A stretch of DNA of 64,000 nt from positions 1-64,000 of the forward strand of contig DKYZ01000084.1 in NCBI GenBank assembly GCA_002493515.1. Direction: 5' to 3'. Within the stretch, counting starts at the first letter, position 1. Every line of letters starts with the position of its first letter. This document shows, one piece after another, positions 17,892 to 26,995 of the stretch. The notes under the pieces were generated by a model. That model was not told the origin of the DNA. It searched no databases and saw only the letters and a list, made by a program, of their open reading frames with translations. The translations under genes were made by a program, and so were the position numbers. The DNA is from Porphyromonadaceae bacterium UBA7087. GTDB lineage: Bacteria; Bacteroidota; Bacteroidia; Bacteroidales; Muribaculaceae.

Positions 17892-18968
17892 ATGAAAAAA
17901 CACAATTTTTATGCTGGTCCGAGCATCTTGAGCCAGTACACCATCGAGGAGACGGCCAAGGCCATCCACGATTTCGCAGGCACAGGCCTGTCAATTCTTG
18001 AGGTATCTCACCGCAGCAAGGAGTTCCAGGCTGTTGTCGACGAGGCTGTTGCCCTGTTCAAGGAGCTTCTTGAGATTCCCGAGGGCTACCACGTGCTCTT
18101 CCTCGGCGGCGGCGCAAGCACCCAGTTCTACATGGTGCCTTTCAACATGCTCGAAAAGAAGGCTGCTTATGTCAACACCGGCACATGGGCAACCAACGCC
18201 ATCAAGGCTGCCAAGTTCTTCGGAGAGGTTGACGTGCTCGCAAGCTCCGAGGAGTTCAACTTCAACCGCATCCCGAAGCTGGGAAAGGATTATACAATCC
18301 CCACAGACTGCGACTACTTCCACTACACCTCCAACAACACCATCTACGGTACGGAGACACGTGTGGACCTCGACAGCCCCATCCCCATGGTATGCGACAT
18401 GAGCTCCGATATCTTCTCTCGCCCTGTTGACGTATCAAAATACGCCATCATCTACGGTGGTGCCCAGAAGAACCTCGCTCCTGCCGGCGTTACTTTCGTA
18501 GTTGTGAAAGAGGACGCTCTCGGCAAGGTGAGCCGCGCTATCCCCGCAATGATCGACTACCGCACCCATATCAAGAAGGGCTCGATGTACAATACTCCCC
18601 CGGTGCTTCCCATCTACTCCGCTCTCATGACGCTCCGCTATTACAAGCAGATCGGCGGCATCAAGGCTATGGAGAAGCTCGACCTCGAGAAGGCTGCCAA
18701 GCTCTACGAGGAGATCGACCGCAACAAGCTCTTCCGCGGCACTGTGGCTACAGAAGACCGCTCGATCATGAACGTTTGCTTCGTGATGAACCCCGACTAT
18801 GTTGACCTCGAGAAGGAGTTCGCTGACTTCGCTTCATCCAAGGGTCTCGTAGGTATCAAGGGCCACCGCTCGGTAGGCGGTTTCCGCGCATCCCTCTACA
18901 ACGCTCTTCCCATGGAGAGTGTAGACGCCCTCATCGCTGCCATGAAGGAATTCGAGGCAAAACACTAA
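17892..18968 (+). CDS. serC: phosphoserine aminotransferase
   Basis: PLP enzyme of serine synthesis: 3-phosphohydroxypyruvate plus glutamate to O-phosphoserine; also serves pyridoxine synthesis. The start at ATG 17892 gives [20 protein letters not shown], the normal opening. [16 protein letters not shown] and the PLP lysine segment [15 protein letters not shown] are clear, and the C-terminus has [15 protein letters not shown]. 358 residues, full length. Forms an operon with serA, 27 bases downstream. Confidence 0.96.
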   Translation: MKKHNFYAGPSILSQYTIEETAKAIHDFAGTGLSILEVSHRSKEFQAVVDEAVALFKELLEIPEGYHVLFLGGGASTQFYMVPFNMLEKKAAYVNTGTWATNAIKAAKFFGEVDVLASSEEFNFNRIPKLGKDYTIPTDCDYFHYTSNNTIYGTETRVDLDSPIPMVCDMSSDIFSRPVDVSKYAIIYGGAQKNLAPAGVTFVVVKEDALGKVSRAIPAMIDYRTHIKKGSMYNTPPVLPIYSALMTLRYYKQIGGIKAMEKLDLEKAAKLYEEIDRNKLFRGTVATEDRSIMNVCFVMNPDYVDLEKEFADFASSKGLVGIKGHRSVGGFRASLYNALPMESVDALIAAMKEFEAKH

Positions 18969-18995
18969 TCATCAACAAGCAAAAGATTTCATATC

Positions 18996-19913
18996 ATGAA
19001 GATATTGGTTTTCACAGAGAAACCCTTCGCTCCCGCTGCCGTAAAGGCTATCTCCGACGTTATAAACGCTTCGGGCAACGAGCTTGAGCTCGTGGAGCGC
19101 GGCACACGCGACGACCTTCTCAACGCTGTGAAAGAGGCTGACGGCCTTATCGTCAGAAGCGACGTAATCGACGCAGAGGTAATGAACGCTGCCCCCAACC
19201 TCAAGGTTATTGTACGCGCCGGCGCCGGCTACGACAACATCGACCTCAAGGCTGCCACAGAGCACGGCATTTGCGTGATGAACACTCCCGGCCAGAACTC
19301 CAACGCTGTTGCCGAGCTCGTATTCGGCATGGTTGTCATGATGTGCCGCAACCAGTATAACGGCACCTCCGGCTCCGAGCTCAAGGGCAAGTCCCTCGGA
19401 ATCTATGCGTTCGGTCAGGTTGGCCGCAACGTGGCACGCATCGCCAAGGGCTTCGACATGAAAGTCACCGCTCTCGACGTTTTCGTTCCCGATGCAGTGA
19501 TTGAGGCTGAGGGTGTAACTCCCCTTCACGATGTCAACGAGCTCTTCTCTCAGAATCAGTTCGTATCACTCCACATTCCGGCAACTCCCGCCACCAAGCA
19601 CAGCATCGGCTATGACCTGGTGATGCGTATGCCCAAGAACGGTGTCCTTATCAACACCGCCCGCAAGGAAGTGATCGACGAGCCCGGTCTCATCCGTGCC
19701 CTCGAGGAGCGTCCCGACCTCCGCTATGTCTCCGACATCAAGCCTGAGTCTGCCGAGGAGTTCGAGAAGAAGTTCGCTGCCCGCGTATTCTTCACTCCCA
19801 AGAAGATGGGTGCCCAGACCGCCGAGGCTAACTTCAACGCTGGTGTGGCCGCTGCCGAGCAGTCGATAGCTTATCTCAAAGACGGTTGGAACAAGTTCCA
19901 GGTCAACAAATAA
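18996..19913 (+). CDS. serA: D-3-phosphoglycerate dehydrogenase, short form
   Basis: NAD-dependent oxidation of 3-phosphoglycerate, the first step of serine synthesis. 305 residues in the D-2-hydroxyacid dehydrogenase fold: VRAGAGYDNIDLKAA, the dinucleotide loop IYAFGQVGRNVARIA, catalytic Arg in INTARKEVIDE. There is no C-terminal ACT domain, so serine feedback through ACT is not expected. The context next to serC supports the assignment over other 2-hydroxyacid dehydrogenases. Confidence 0.93.
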   Translation: MKILVFTEKPFAPAAVKAISDVINASGNELELVERGTRDDLLNAVKEADGLIVRSDVIDAEVMNAAPNLKVIVRAGAGYDNIDLKAATEHGICVMNTPGQNSNAVAELVFGMVVMMCRNQYNGTSGSELKGKSLGIYAFGQVGRNVARIAKGFDMKVTALDVFVPDAVIEAEGVTPLHDVNELFSQNQFVSLHIPATPATKHSIGYDLVMRMPKNGVLINTARKEVIDEPGLIRALEERPDLRYVSDIKPESAEEFEKKFAARVFFTPKKMGAQTAEANFNAGVAAAEQSIAYLKDGWNKFQVNK

Positions 19914-19938
19914 GCTTGCAGCGTAAGCATTAACACAA

Positions 19939-19973
19939 AGCCCCGCGAATCAAGATTCGCGGGGCTCTTTTTT
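19939..19973. terminator. hairpin terminator shared by serA and folE
   Basis: Perfect stem AGCCCCGCGAATC / GATTCGCGGGGCT with a 2-base spacer, followed by a T-rich run on the plus strand. It lies between convergent serA and folE. Confidence 0.9.
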
Positions 19974-20020
19974 CTTATTTTCCTTATTTGCATCGGCTTA
20001 TGAGCCGAACGAGAGAGTCC

Positions 20021-20605
20021 TTATAGATTCAGCAGACGGAGAAATTCCTCACGCATCTGGGGTTCGGATGCGAAACGTCCGGTATAGTCGAAGGTTGTGG
20101 TATATGACTCCTGTTTCTCCACGCCACGCATCTTCATACACATATGTGCCGCCGTACATGCCACTATGACTCCATCGTTGGGAAGCATTCTGTCGAGCAG
20201 ACTGCATACCTGCGACGTCAGACGCTCCTGCACCTGGAGCCTGCGCGCGAAATTGTCGGCTATGCGTGCGAGTTTCGACAATCCTATCATCTTCCCCTTG
20301 GGCAGATAACCTATCGCCATCTTACCGAAAAAAGGAAGTATATGATGCTCACACATACTGTAGAACTCAATGTCTTTCACAATGACTATCTGTGACCCGG
20401 CATGCTCGAAGACAGCCTGGGTGGCTATCTGCTCCGGATCCTGACGGTAGCCGGAAGTTATGTCGAGCATGGCCTTGGCTGCTCTGACGGGCGTCTTCAA
20501 CAACCCCTCTCTCTCCGGATCCTCCCCTACCAGGCGCAGGATCTCTCTGTAATGTGAAGCTATCTCCTCTACAAGCTTCTCGTCATGTTGCTCTTTACGT
20601 GCCAA
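20021..20605 (-). CDS. folE: GTP cyclohydrolase I
   Basis: Converts GTP to 7,8-dihydroneopterin triphosphate, first step of folate (tetrahydropterin) synthesis. 194 residues; zinc ligands in FYSMCEHHILPFFGK and VIVACTAAHMCMKMRG; also IGLSKLARIADNFARRLQVQERLT. Full length with the usual N-terminal helix. Likely last gene of the tpiA-SPOR-folE run on the minus strand. Confidence 0.96.
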   Translation of the reverse strand: MARKEQHDEKLVEEIASHYREILRLVGEDPEREGLLKTPVRAAKAMLDITSGYRQDPEQIATQAVFEHAGSQIVIVKDIEFYSMCEHHILPFFGKMAIGYLPKGKMIGLSKLARIADNFARRLQVQERLTSQVCSLLDRMLPNDGVIVACTAAHMCMKMRGVEKQESYTTTFDYTGRFASEPQMREEFLRLLNL

Positions 20606-20683
20606 TGCGTTTTATCTTTTTTATCGATTACTGTCTGTTTGATATTAGTATAAGGAGGCCTAATCATACCTGTGGCTGCGGCC

Positions 20684-21202
20684 TCATTGCTTTATGACCA
20701 CAATCTTACACTTCACGACCCTCATTTCCGAAGCGAAAGACGGGAACGCCCTCTTGAGTTCGCTCAAAGCCTCGCTCGCCTCCTGCTGGGTGCGGAAATT
20801 GCCGACACGCGTATACCAGCTCGGTGATTGGGAGAAGGTGTAGACCTGACCACGGTATTTTGGAAACTTTGCAAGCACGGCGCTGCCGCGGGCCTTGGCC
20901 CGAGCCTCAAGCGACCCCTGGTTGCGTCCGTCGCTGAAGACCTGGATTCTATAGCCGGTCATCTTGTTGATTCCCGGCTTAAGATGCTGGTTTTGCCGCT
21001 TGGGCGTCTCAACCGGAGTCAGTATCTGGTCGAGTATCGGCTGGGGAATGTCGATCACGACGTTGCCGTTCGACTCCTCCATTATCGTCGTCACCGGATC
21101 ATCCGGTTCCGACTCTGTCTGGGCATATGACGCCGGAATCGCTCCCAGCGATAGTATCAGCATCCATATGCCCGGGCGCCTTGCGCTTGTTAATATCGAC
21201 AT
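20684..21202 (-). CDS. SPOR domain-containing protein
   Basis: 172 residues with a signal sequence (IWMLILSLGAIPASYAQ, cleavage near residue 27) and a C-terminal SPOR domain from about residue 78 (MTGYRIQVFSDGRNQ...SWYTRVGNFRTQQEA). SPOR domains bind denuded septal peptidoglycan, so a periplasmic role in division or envelope work is likely. It lies between tpiA and folE. Confidence 0.88.
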   Translation of the reverse strand: MSILTSARRPGIWMLILSLGAIPASYAQTESEPDDPVTTIMEESNGNVVIDIPQPILDQILTPVETPKRQNQHLKPGINKMTGYRIQVFSDGRNQGSLEARAKARGSAVLAKFPKYRGQVYTFSQSPSWYTRVGNFRTQQEASEALSELKRAFPSFASEMRVVKCKIVVIKQ

Positions 21203-21220
21203 GCAGTAATGATTTGATGT

Positions 21221-21254
21221 TACTCCGCGCCATATGTTGTATCGGCGCGGAGTA
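21221..21254 (-). terminator. intercistronic hairpin between tpiA and the SPOR gene
   Basis: Perfect 11-base-pair stem TACTCCGCGCC / GGCGCGGAGTA with a 12-base loop just after tpiA, without a U-run. It may attenuate, protect the tpiA mRNA end, or terminate weakly. Confidence 0.5.
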
Positions 21255-21275
21255 TTGACATTTCAGTTATATTTC

Positions 21276-22031
21276 TCAATCGAAGGCCTCGATGATGCCC
21301 ATGAAGCTGTCTGCCTTGAGGGCTGCGCCACCGATAAGGCCGCCGTCTACGTCTGGTTTTGCGAAAAGCTCCTTCGCGTTGGTGGGCTTGCAGCTTCCGC
21401 CGTAGAGAATCGACGTGTTGTCGGCAAGCTCCTTACCGTATTTCTCGGCAATCACGCTGCGGATATGGGCATGCATGTCCTGGGCCTGCTCGGCCGTGGC
21501 GGTCTTGCCTGTGCCGATGGCCCATACAGGCTCATAGGCTATGATTATCTTTGCGAAGTCGGCAGGCTCCAGGCTGAAGAGCGCCTCCACCTGGCCTTTG
21601 ACTACCTCGTTGAAGCTGCCGTTCTCTCTCTCCTCGAGCACTTCGCCCACGCAGAAGATCGGGGTCAGACCGTTGGCAAGGGCAAGCTTCGTCTTTGCAA
21701 GAAGCTGCTCGTTGTTCTCGCCGAAATACTGACGGCGCTCGCTGTGGCCGAGTATCACGTGGTCAGCGCCCGTAGACTTGACCATGGCTGCGCTCACCTC
21801 GCCTGTATAGGCGCCTTTCTCATGCTCGGAGCAGTTCTCGGCGCCCAGACCCATGACGCCCTCGTCGATTACGCCCTTCACTGCCACCAGGTGGGTGAAA
21901 GGTACGCAGATCACTACATCGCAGTTGGCCTTCTTTCCTTTGAGAAGACCGTTGATTTCATTGGCAAGCTCGACACCCTCCTCAAGAGTGGTGTTCATTT
22001 TCCAGTTGCCGGCTACAATATTTTTTCTCAT
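21276..22031 (-). CDS. tpiA: triosephosphate isomerase
   Basis: Glycolytic TIM-barrel enzyme interconverting dihydroxyacetone phosphate and glyceraldehyde 3-phosphate. 251 residues; N-terminal GNWKMN (substrate-binding Asn and Lys), catalytic His in [15 protein letters not shown], catalytic Glu in [16 protein letters not shown], phosphate loop [10 protein letters not shown]. Promoter at 22076..22106. First gene of the tpiA-SPOR-folE group. Confidence 0.97.
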   Translation of the reverse strand: MRKNIVAGNWKMNTTLEEGVELANEINGLLKGKKANCDVVICVPFTHLVAVKGVIDEGVMGLGAENCSEHEKGAYTGEVSAAMVKSTGADHVILGHSERRQYFGENNEQLLAKTKLALANGLTPIFCVGEVLEERENGSFNEVVKGQVEALFSLEPADFAKIIIAYEPVWAIGTGKTATAEQAQDMHAHIRSVIAEKYGKELADNTSILYGGSCKPTNAKELFAKPDVDGGLIGGAALKADSFMGIIEAFD

Positions 22032-22075
22032 CGTCTATAAATTTTGAGTGCATTGCACCTCTATGTTTCAGAATG

Positions 22076-22106
22076 CAAAGTTAATCCTTTTATACATCAA
22101 CTCAAA
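22076..22106 (-). promoter_or_regulatory. promoter of tpiA
   Basis: On the minus strand, -7 TAACTTTG (22076..22083) and -33 TTTG (22103..22106) are spaced by 19 bases, a full Bacteroidetes promoter. The predicted leader is about 40 bases. Confidence 0.75.
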
Positions 22107-22152
22107 ATATTTTTGGTTTCATTCACATTCCAGACCCTTCTTTACCATATAT

Positions 22153-22608
22153 TCACCCGCAAATCGTGTCCCGGAGATTGCGGCAGGCGTCTTCAAGAAG
22201 GTCAAGCACAAGCTCGAAACCCTCCGCACCCTCATAATAAGGGTCTGGCACGTGGTCATAGCGGGTAGCCAGGGAAAAGAATGCCGACATAGGGATTATC
22301 TTCTCCTCCCCCTCGATATCCGGAGCCATACGACGCAGGTTAAGGATATTGGAGGCATCCATACCGACTATGAGGTCAAAGTGCCTGAAATCCTCCCCGC
22401 ATACCTGACGGCAACGGTGGGTAAGCTCATATCCCCGCCTTCTTGCATGGATACGCATCCTATCGTCGGGAAGCGAACCTATGTGGTATCTGCCTGTCCC
22501 GGCCGAGTCAAACTCCCACTTCTTGCCGCAACCGTTCTCTTCTGCGACAGAACGCATTACCTCCTCTGCGGCAGGGCTGCGGCAGATATTGCCAAGACAC
22601 ACGAACAA
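22153..22608 (-). CDS. low-molecular-weight protein tyrosine phosphatase
   Basis: Cysteine phosphatase; the P-loop C-x5-R (VCLGNICRSPAAEE) is at the extreme N-terminus and the general-acid Asp in DPYYEGAEGFELV near the C-terminus. 151 residues from TTG 22608. No ATG or GTG exists in frame before an in-frame TAG about 69 bases upstream, yet the first beta-strand residues (KEIKIL) are encoded just before the TTG. The true start may therefore be the TTG, preceded by AAGGAG at 9 bases, or a non-standard codon. It lies 94 bases after the EamA transporter on the same strand. Confidence 0.85.
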   Translation of the reverse strand: MFVCLGNICRSPAAEEVMRSVAEENGCGKKWEFDSAGTGRYHIGSLPDDRMRIHARRRGYELTHRCRQVCGEDFRHFDLIVGMDASNILNLRRMAPDIEGEEKIIPMSAFFSLATRYDHVPDPYYEGAEGFELVLDLLEDACRNLRDTICG

Positions 22609-22702
22609 TATCTTTATCTCCTTCTTTCCCCTGAGCCTCTCGACAGCGGCCCTTACCTTGGAATCCTAAATATCTATCTTCATTTCCTAATTCTTTTTAT
22701 TA

Positions 22703-23623
22703 TTATCTTGCATGGCGGCGCGGAAACATCTTGCGCATTCGCAACAGGACCTTGTCGATCGGATCGGCAACTACCACAAGCGTGGTCGCCACAACTATGA
22801 GCAATCCTCCGGCAAGCTCACGCGCCGTTATTGACTGTCCGAGAGTCACGACACTCAGGACAACAGCTGTCACAGGCTCCAATGCCCCGAAAATGGCGGT
22901 AGGTGTTGACCCGATGCAATGGATGGCTATGGTGGTGCAGCTGAGCGAGACCACTGTCGGCAACACCGACAGGCAGCCAAGGTTTATCCAGTCGGCATTA
23001 TGACTCACAGGAGTGAACGGAGTGCCTATGCATAACATGAAGATAAAGACCATGCTTCCGAACAGCAGCTGCCAGAACAGAAGCGTCAGAGTAGGAATCC
23101 GCTGTACCCTCTTCGATACGTTCGTCATGACAAGATATATGGCGTAGGTAAGCGACGACATCATCACGAGCAGCACTCCCATTCCGCTTATAGAAACTCC
23201 TTCGGGCGCACGGAGCAGCAGGATCAGTCCGGCCCCCATCACTACAAGGCATATCCCGGTGGTGGCCCGGAAACGTTCATGGAAGATAAATGTCATCAGA
23301 AGGGCCACCATGACAGGATATACGAACAGCAGTGTCGAGGCAATTCCGGAGTTCATGTAATTGTAAGAAGCGAACAAGGTGAGCGAGGAAATGCCCATCA
23401 GCACTCCGAGAATAGCAAGCGGGGTCAGGTCTCGCCTCTCCACACGCAGCGAATGTCCTCTCAGCAACACCATTGCCGCCAGAAGCGGCAACCCCATGGC
23501 ATAGCGGAAGAGCAAAACCGTGTTCGGATTCATACCGTGCTCGTAGAGAGGCACGGCGAATGCCGGGTTCGTTCCATAGGTAGCGGCTGCAAGCGCCGCC
23601 AGCAGATATCCTTTCATCTTCAT
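22703..23623 (-). CDS. EamA family (DMT) transporter
   Basis: Inner-membrane drug/metabolite transporter with ten predicted helices in two EamA repeats (about residues 5-135 and 150-290). Substrate unknown. Start ATG 23623 (MKMKGYLLAALAAATYGTNPA) or 23617. The ATG at 23647 lies upstream of the promoter box and is unlikely. The box at 23629..23636 leaves almost no leader. Confidence 0.85.
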   Translation of the reverse strand: MKMKGYLLAALAAATYGTNPAFAVPLYEHGMNPNTVLLFRYAMGLPLLAAMVLLRGHSLRVERRDLTPLAILGVLMGISSLTLFASYNYMNSGIASTLLFVYPVMVALLMTFIFHERFRATTGICLVVMGAGLILLLRAPEGVSISGMGVLLVMMSSLTYAIYLVMTNVSKRVQRIPTLTLLFWQLLFGSMVFIFMLCIGTPFTPVSHNADWINLGCLSVLPTVVSLSCTTIAIHCIGSTPTAIFGALEPVTAVVLSVVTLGQSITARELAGGLLIVVATTLVVVADPIDKVLLRMRKMFPRRHAR

Positions 23624-23628
23624 GACTG

Positions 23629-23636
23629 CAAAATTA
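23629..23636 (-). promoter_or_regulatory. -7 promoter box of the EamA gene, leaderless layout
   Basis: The minus strand reads TAATTTTG, then CAGTC, then ATG. With the usual start 5-7 bases past the box, the mRNA would begin at or next to the start codon at 23623. Confidence 0.6.
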
Positions 23637-23647
23637 ATAAAAATCAT

Positions 23648-23655
23648 TAACTTTG
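23648..23655 (+). promoter_or_regulatory. -7 promoter box of the MATE gene
   Basis: TAACTTTG matches TAnnTTTG; predicted start near 23660, leader about 45 bases. Divergent from the EamA promoter, 11 bases away. Confidence 0.65.
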
Positions 23656-23704
23656 TAATCCAGATTTCCTGCTGCTTGTTTAACTATCATATTAACAACT
23701 TATT

Positions 23705-25063
23705 ATGAATCGTGACAATATTGATTTCCGTAATGGTGAGATAGGACGCCTGTTCCGTTCGCTCTTTTTTCCGACCCTCGTGGCAATGGTCTTCAACTCC
23801 GCATTGAATATATGCGACGGAATGTTTGTAGGCCATGGTGTCGGGCCCGACGCCCTCGCTGCAATCAACATTGTGGCACCTTATTTCATGCTGTGCATCG
23901 GCATCGGCCTCATGTTCGGGTTCGGTGCCTCTGTGATAGGCAGCATCCGTCTCTCGGAAGACAATGTGAAGGCCGCGCGCATAATAATGACCCAGGCGTA
24001 TCTTGCTGGAGCCGTGATCTTTGCGATAGTCATAGCCCTGACGCTCATTTTCACTGATGAGATCCTGTATCTTCTTGGAAGCAGCGACAGACTCATCGAC
24101 CAGGCACGCTCCTATCTGCTTTGGCTTCTCCCGGGATTCTTTTTCTTCTACCTCCAGTGTGTGGGCATGATGCTCGTGCGCCTCGACGGCTCGCCGAAAT
24201 ATGCCATGAGTGTACAGATTGTGGCGGCCGTTCTGAATATATTTCTCGACTGGCTGATGGTGTTTCCCCTCGACATGGGCATCAGCGGTGCCTCCATCGC
24301 CACATCCTTCTCTTGCATCGTCGGAGGAACGATGGTGCTTGTCTATTTTATCTTCTTTTCCGATAAGCTGAAGTTCTACAGGCTGAAGCGCACTCGCAAA
24401 TCCCTGATGCTGACTCTGCGCAATATAGGATACATGAGCAGAATCGGTTTTGCTACGTTCCTCTCTGAAATAGCGATGGGAGGAATGATGGTGACGGGAA
24501 ACTATATGTTCCTGCAGAGGCTTGGTGAGGCCGGAGTCGCGGCGTTCAGCGTAGGCTGCTATCTCTTCCCGATCATTTTCTCCATCAGCAATGCCGTGGC
24601 CCAGTCGTCGCAACCCATCATCAGCTTCAATTACGGGGCTCACGACATGACGCGTGTCTTCAAGGCCCTCAGGCTCGCTTTGGAAACTGCCACACTATGC
24701 GGCCTGCTGATCTCGATATGCATGTGGACCGGCTCACCGTTTCTCGCAGCAATATTTCTCCCGGCCGAGACCGAGGCTTTTGCAATAGCGGCCGACGGAT
24801 TGCCGCTTCTCGGTCTCTGCTCCTTATTTTTCGCCGTCAACATCACCTTCATTGGCTATTATCAGAGCACGGAGCGCGTGGTGGCCTCCACCGTCTATTC
24901 CATGCTCCGTGGAATTGTATTCGTGATTCCTGCTTTTATTCTCCTTCCTTACGTTTTCGACGACAACGGTCTGTGGCTGGCCGTTCCCTCCGCGGAACTC
25001 ATTACCATGGTTATAATAATCGCCGTCTACCTCAATGGCAAACGGCGGTTGGCCAGAAGCTGA
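23705..25063 (+). CDS. MATE family efflux transporter
   Basis: Inner-membrane multidrug/toxin extrusion protein, Na+- or H+-coupled antiporter. 452 residues and 12 predicted helices in two homologous halves (the first starting LFRSLFFPTLVAMVFNSALNICDGMFVG, with the second half near 250). Substrates unknown. Its end is 22 bases from the convergent MFS gene. Confidence 0.9.
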   Translation: MNRDNIDFRNGEIGRLFRSLFFPTLVAMVFNSALNICDGMFVGHGVGPDALAAINIVAPYFMLCIGIGLMFGFGASVIGSIRLSEDNVKAARIIMTQAYLAGAVIFAIVIALTLIFTDEILYLLGSSDRLIDQARSYLLWLLPGFFFFYLQCVGMMLVRLDGSPKYAMSVQIVAAVLNIFLDWLMVFPLDMGISGASIATSFSCIVGGTMVLVYFIFFSDKLKFYRLKRTRKSLMLTLRNIGYMSRIGFATFLSEIAMGGMMVTGNYMFLQRLGEAGVAAFSVGCYLFPIIFSISNAVAQSSQPIISFNYGAHDMTRVFKALRLALETATLCGLLISICMWTGSPFLAAIFLPAETEAFAIAADGLPLLGLCSLFFAVNITFIGYYQSTERVVASTVYSMLRGIVFVIPAFILLPYVFDDNGLWLAVPSAELITMVIIIAVYLNGKRRLARS

Positions 25064-25085
25064 CGCATTGCGTCCGGCAGCTCGC

Positions 25086-26243
25086 TCATGCTCCCTGCGA
25101 TTTATATTTATGGTGTAGCATGACGAAACATATCAGCCCGATGAGCGCGAACGGTATCCCTATCAATGCAGGCGACGCGAGGCCGAGACCCTTATGGATG
25201 GCGAATCCTCCGATGGCCGCGCTGCAGGCGTTGGAGACGTTGAACGCTATCTGTATGCCGGCGCCCCCGAGCATCTCGCCCCCCTGGGAAAAACGCACGA
25301 TGAGGAATTGCGGCGGTCCGCCGATACCGAACAGGCCGGCGCTCGCGATAAAGGCAAGCATAAGCGACGCCACTTTGTAATCGACACAAAAATATGTGGC
25401 GTCCATGACAGCCACAAGCATTGCGGCTATCGAGGCGCTTACCATGCCGGGATAATACCTGTCGGCAAGTTTACCGGCTATGAAGTTGCCTACCACCATG
25501 CCGACGCCGATAAGCATCATGATCCAGGTCATGTCGGCAAGCGTGAACCCGGTGATGCGCGTCATTATCGGGCTAACATAGCTCAGCCAGCAATATACGC
25601 TCGCCTGGCCGAAAAATACGCCTCCATATATCAGCCAGGGGGCACTTGACCTGAGGAACCGGAACTGCCCCTTCAATCCGGTGTCGGGAAGAGCGTCGAG
25701 CACAGGAACCCAGCTGCGTATGGCAATGACGGCAAACAATCCGAAAAGGGCCACCAGGGCAAACGCCCATCTCCAGGCAAGGAGATTGCTGATGAATGTC
25801 GCTGCCGGCACACCAATCACATTGGCCACCGTCATACCTCCTATCATCACCGCCACCGCTGCCGCGCCATGCCCCTTGGCGGCCAGACGTGTACAGACTA
25901 TCGAGCCGCATCCGAAAAACGCGCCATGGGGCAATCCGGAGATAAAGCGGGCACAGAGAAGGGTATAGAACTCCGGCGCAATAGCAGCGAAAGTATTGCC
26001 GGCGGCTATGACCGACGCTAAAATCAGAAGTACTTTTCGCAGAGGGAGTTTCCTCATGACGATGAGAAGCGGCGCACCGACAGCCACTCCGAGCGAGTAA
26101 GCCGAAATCAGATGTCCGGCGGTGGAGACCGGGATGTGCAGCTCATCCGAGACATCACTGAGGATACCCATCATGCTGAACTCAGCTATTCCAAGAGCGA
26201 AAGTCCCTATCGCCAAAGCCACAAGGCTAAGTTTTGTCTTCAT
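25086..26243 (-). CDS. MFS transporter, AraJ/sugar-efflux type
   Basis: Major facilitator of 385 residues and 12 helices. N-terminal SLVALAIGTFALGIAEFSMMGIL and the loop 2-3 motif near LRKVLL are typical of the DHA1 arabinose-efflux-like subgroup (AraJ, PbuE). Likely a proton-driven exporter; substrate unknown. Confidence 0.88.
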   Translation of the reverse strand: MKTKLSLVALAIGTFALGIAEFSMMGILSDVSDELHIPVSTAGHLISAYSLGVAVGAPLLIVMRKLPLRKVLLILASVIAAGNTFAAIAPEFYTLLCARFISGLPHGAFFGCGSIVCTRLAAKGHGAAAVAVMIGGMTVANVIGVPAATFISNLLAWRWAFALVALFGLFAVIAIRSWVPVLDALPDTGLKGQFRFLRSSAPWLIYGGVFFGQASVYCWLSYVSPIMTRITGFTLADMTWIMMLIGVGMVVGNFIAGKLADRYYPGMVSASIAAMLVAVMDATYFCVDYKVASLMLAFIASAGLFGIGGPPQFLIVRFSQGGEMLGGAGIQIAFNVSNACSAAIGGFAIHKGLGLASPALIGIPFALIGLICFVMLHHKYKSQGA

Positions 26244-26370
26244 CTATCACTCTATTACATTATTTTGACCTTATTATAAACGTCCTGTCCCCCGTTTATT
26301 GTCTTCCCGATAATATCCATGAACGGAACACACAATATATCAACGCATTATCCGTTTTACAGGGAAACGG

Positions 26371-26393
26371 CCTCAGGTACCCGATACCTAAGG
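26371..26393. other. inverted repeat before the lipoprotein gene
   Basis: CCTCAGGTA and TACCTAAGG form a 9-base inverted repeat with one mismatch around CCCGA, about 33 bases before the ATG at 26426. It could be an operator or a leader hairpin. No promoter box is evident nearby. Confidence 0.3.
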
Positions 26394-26425
26394 CAACTAA
26401 TATAAGCCCACTTAAACTTAATTCT

Positions 26426-26605
26426 ATGGTGCAAAATATAAAATCGCGGAAAGCGGCTCTCTTCAAGACCGCAGCTTCCTTGCTTGCCATCTCATCTTTG
26501 GCCATGTCCACATTTCTTTCAGGCTGCCGACACGAATATGATTGCGAGCTCCAGGAAATCCATCTTTCCATGTATGATTTCAGCGGAAAGACCCCGGAAT
26601 GGTGA
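26426..26605 (+). CDS. N-terminal part of a lipoprotein, probably frameshifted
   Basis: 59 residues: a basic N-terminus, a hydrophobic stretch and the lipobox FLSGC with Cys near residue 35, then HEYDCELQEIHLSMYDFSGKTPEW and a stop. It is too short to be a working lipoprotein domain. The next frame, starting 7 bases before this stop, continues with a soluble beta-rich domain that lacks a signal. One missing C in the run CCCC (26592..26595) would join them as ...SGKTPGMVISGLS.... See the next entry. The upstream ATG at 26234 would add 64 residues before the signal peptide and is rejected. Confidence 0.6.
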   Translation: MVQNIKSRKAALFKTAASLLAISSLAMSTFLSGCRHEYDCELQEIHLSMYDFSGKTPEW

Positions 26606-26991
26606 TTTCCGGCCTCTCCATGAACCATAACGCCTTAATGCTCTCTGGAAGCCTGGTGCCCTCAAAAGACGATATGACATTCAATCCCGTCTACAATATC
26701 AATCCGCAGCTTGAATATGTCAAGGTGGTCAGACTTGACGATTCCAAGAGCGAGCAGGATGTCTCCAATCTATTCAATGTCCTTCCCAACGGCATAATGA
26801 GCGATATTCAGGTGGATCTTGGCAAGAACAACGGACATACCATATCATACCTGAAAGGCATCTCCGAGTTTTACCTGCAACCCAAGACTCCACTGGACCC
26901 AGGAAAGTATGCATTCATAATTGTCGGAGTAATGTCCGACGGCTCAGAATCGCGAAGCAACATCGGGATAATAACTCTCACAAACGATTGA
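26599..26991 (+). CDS. C-terminal part of the same lipoprotein (unrecognised family)
   Basis: 130 residues opening MVISGLSMNHNALMLSGSLVPSKDD, beta-rich, ending GVMSDGSESRSNIGIITLTND. No signal peptide of its own, no recognised domain. Frame -1 relative to the preceding lipobox fragment, overlapping it by 7 bases (ATGGTGA). Either a frameshift split one gene of about 188 codons, or the two are translationally coupled. It is followed 4 bases later by a barrel-like protein gene, probably the same operon. Confidence 0.6.
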   Translation: MVISGLSMNHNALMLSGSLVPSKDDMTFNPVYNINPQLEYVKVVRLDDSKSEQDVSNLFNVLPNGIMSDIQVDLGKNNGHTISYLKGISEFYLQPKTPLDPGKYAFIIVGVMSDGSESRSNIGIITLTND

Positions 26992-26995
26992 CGAC

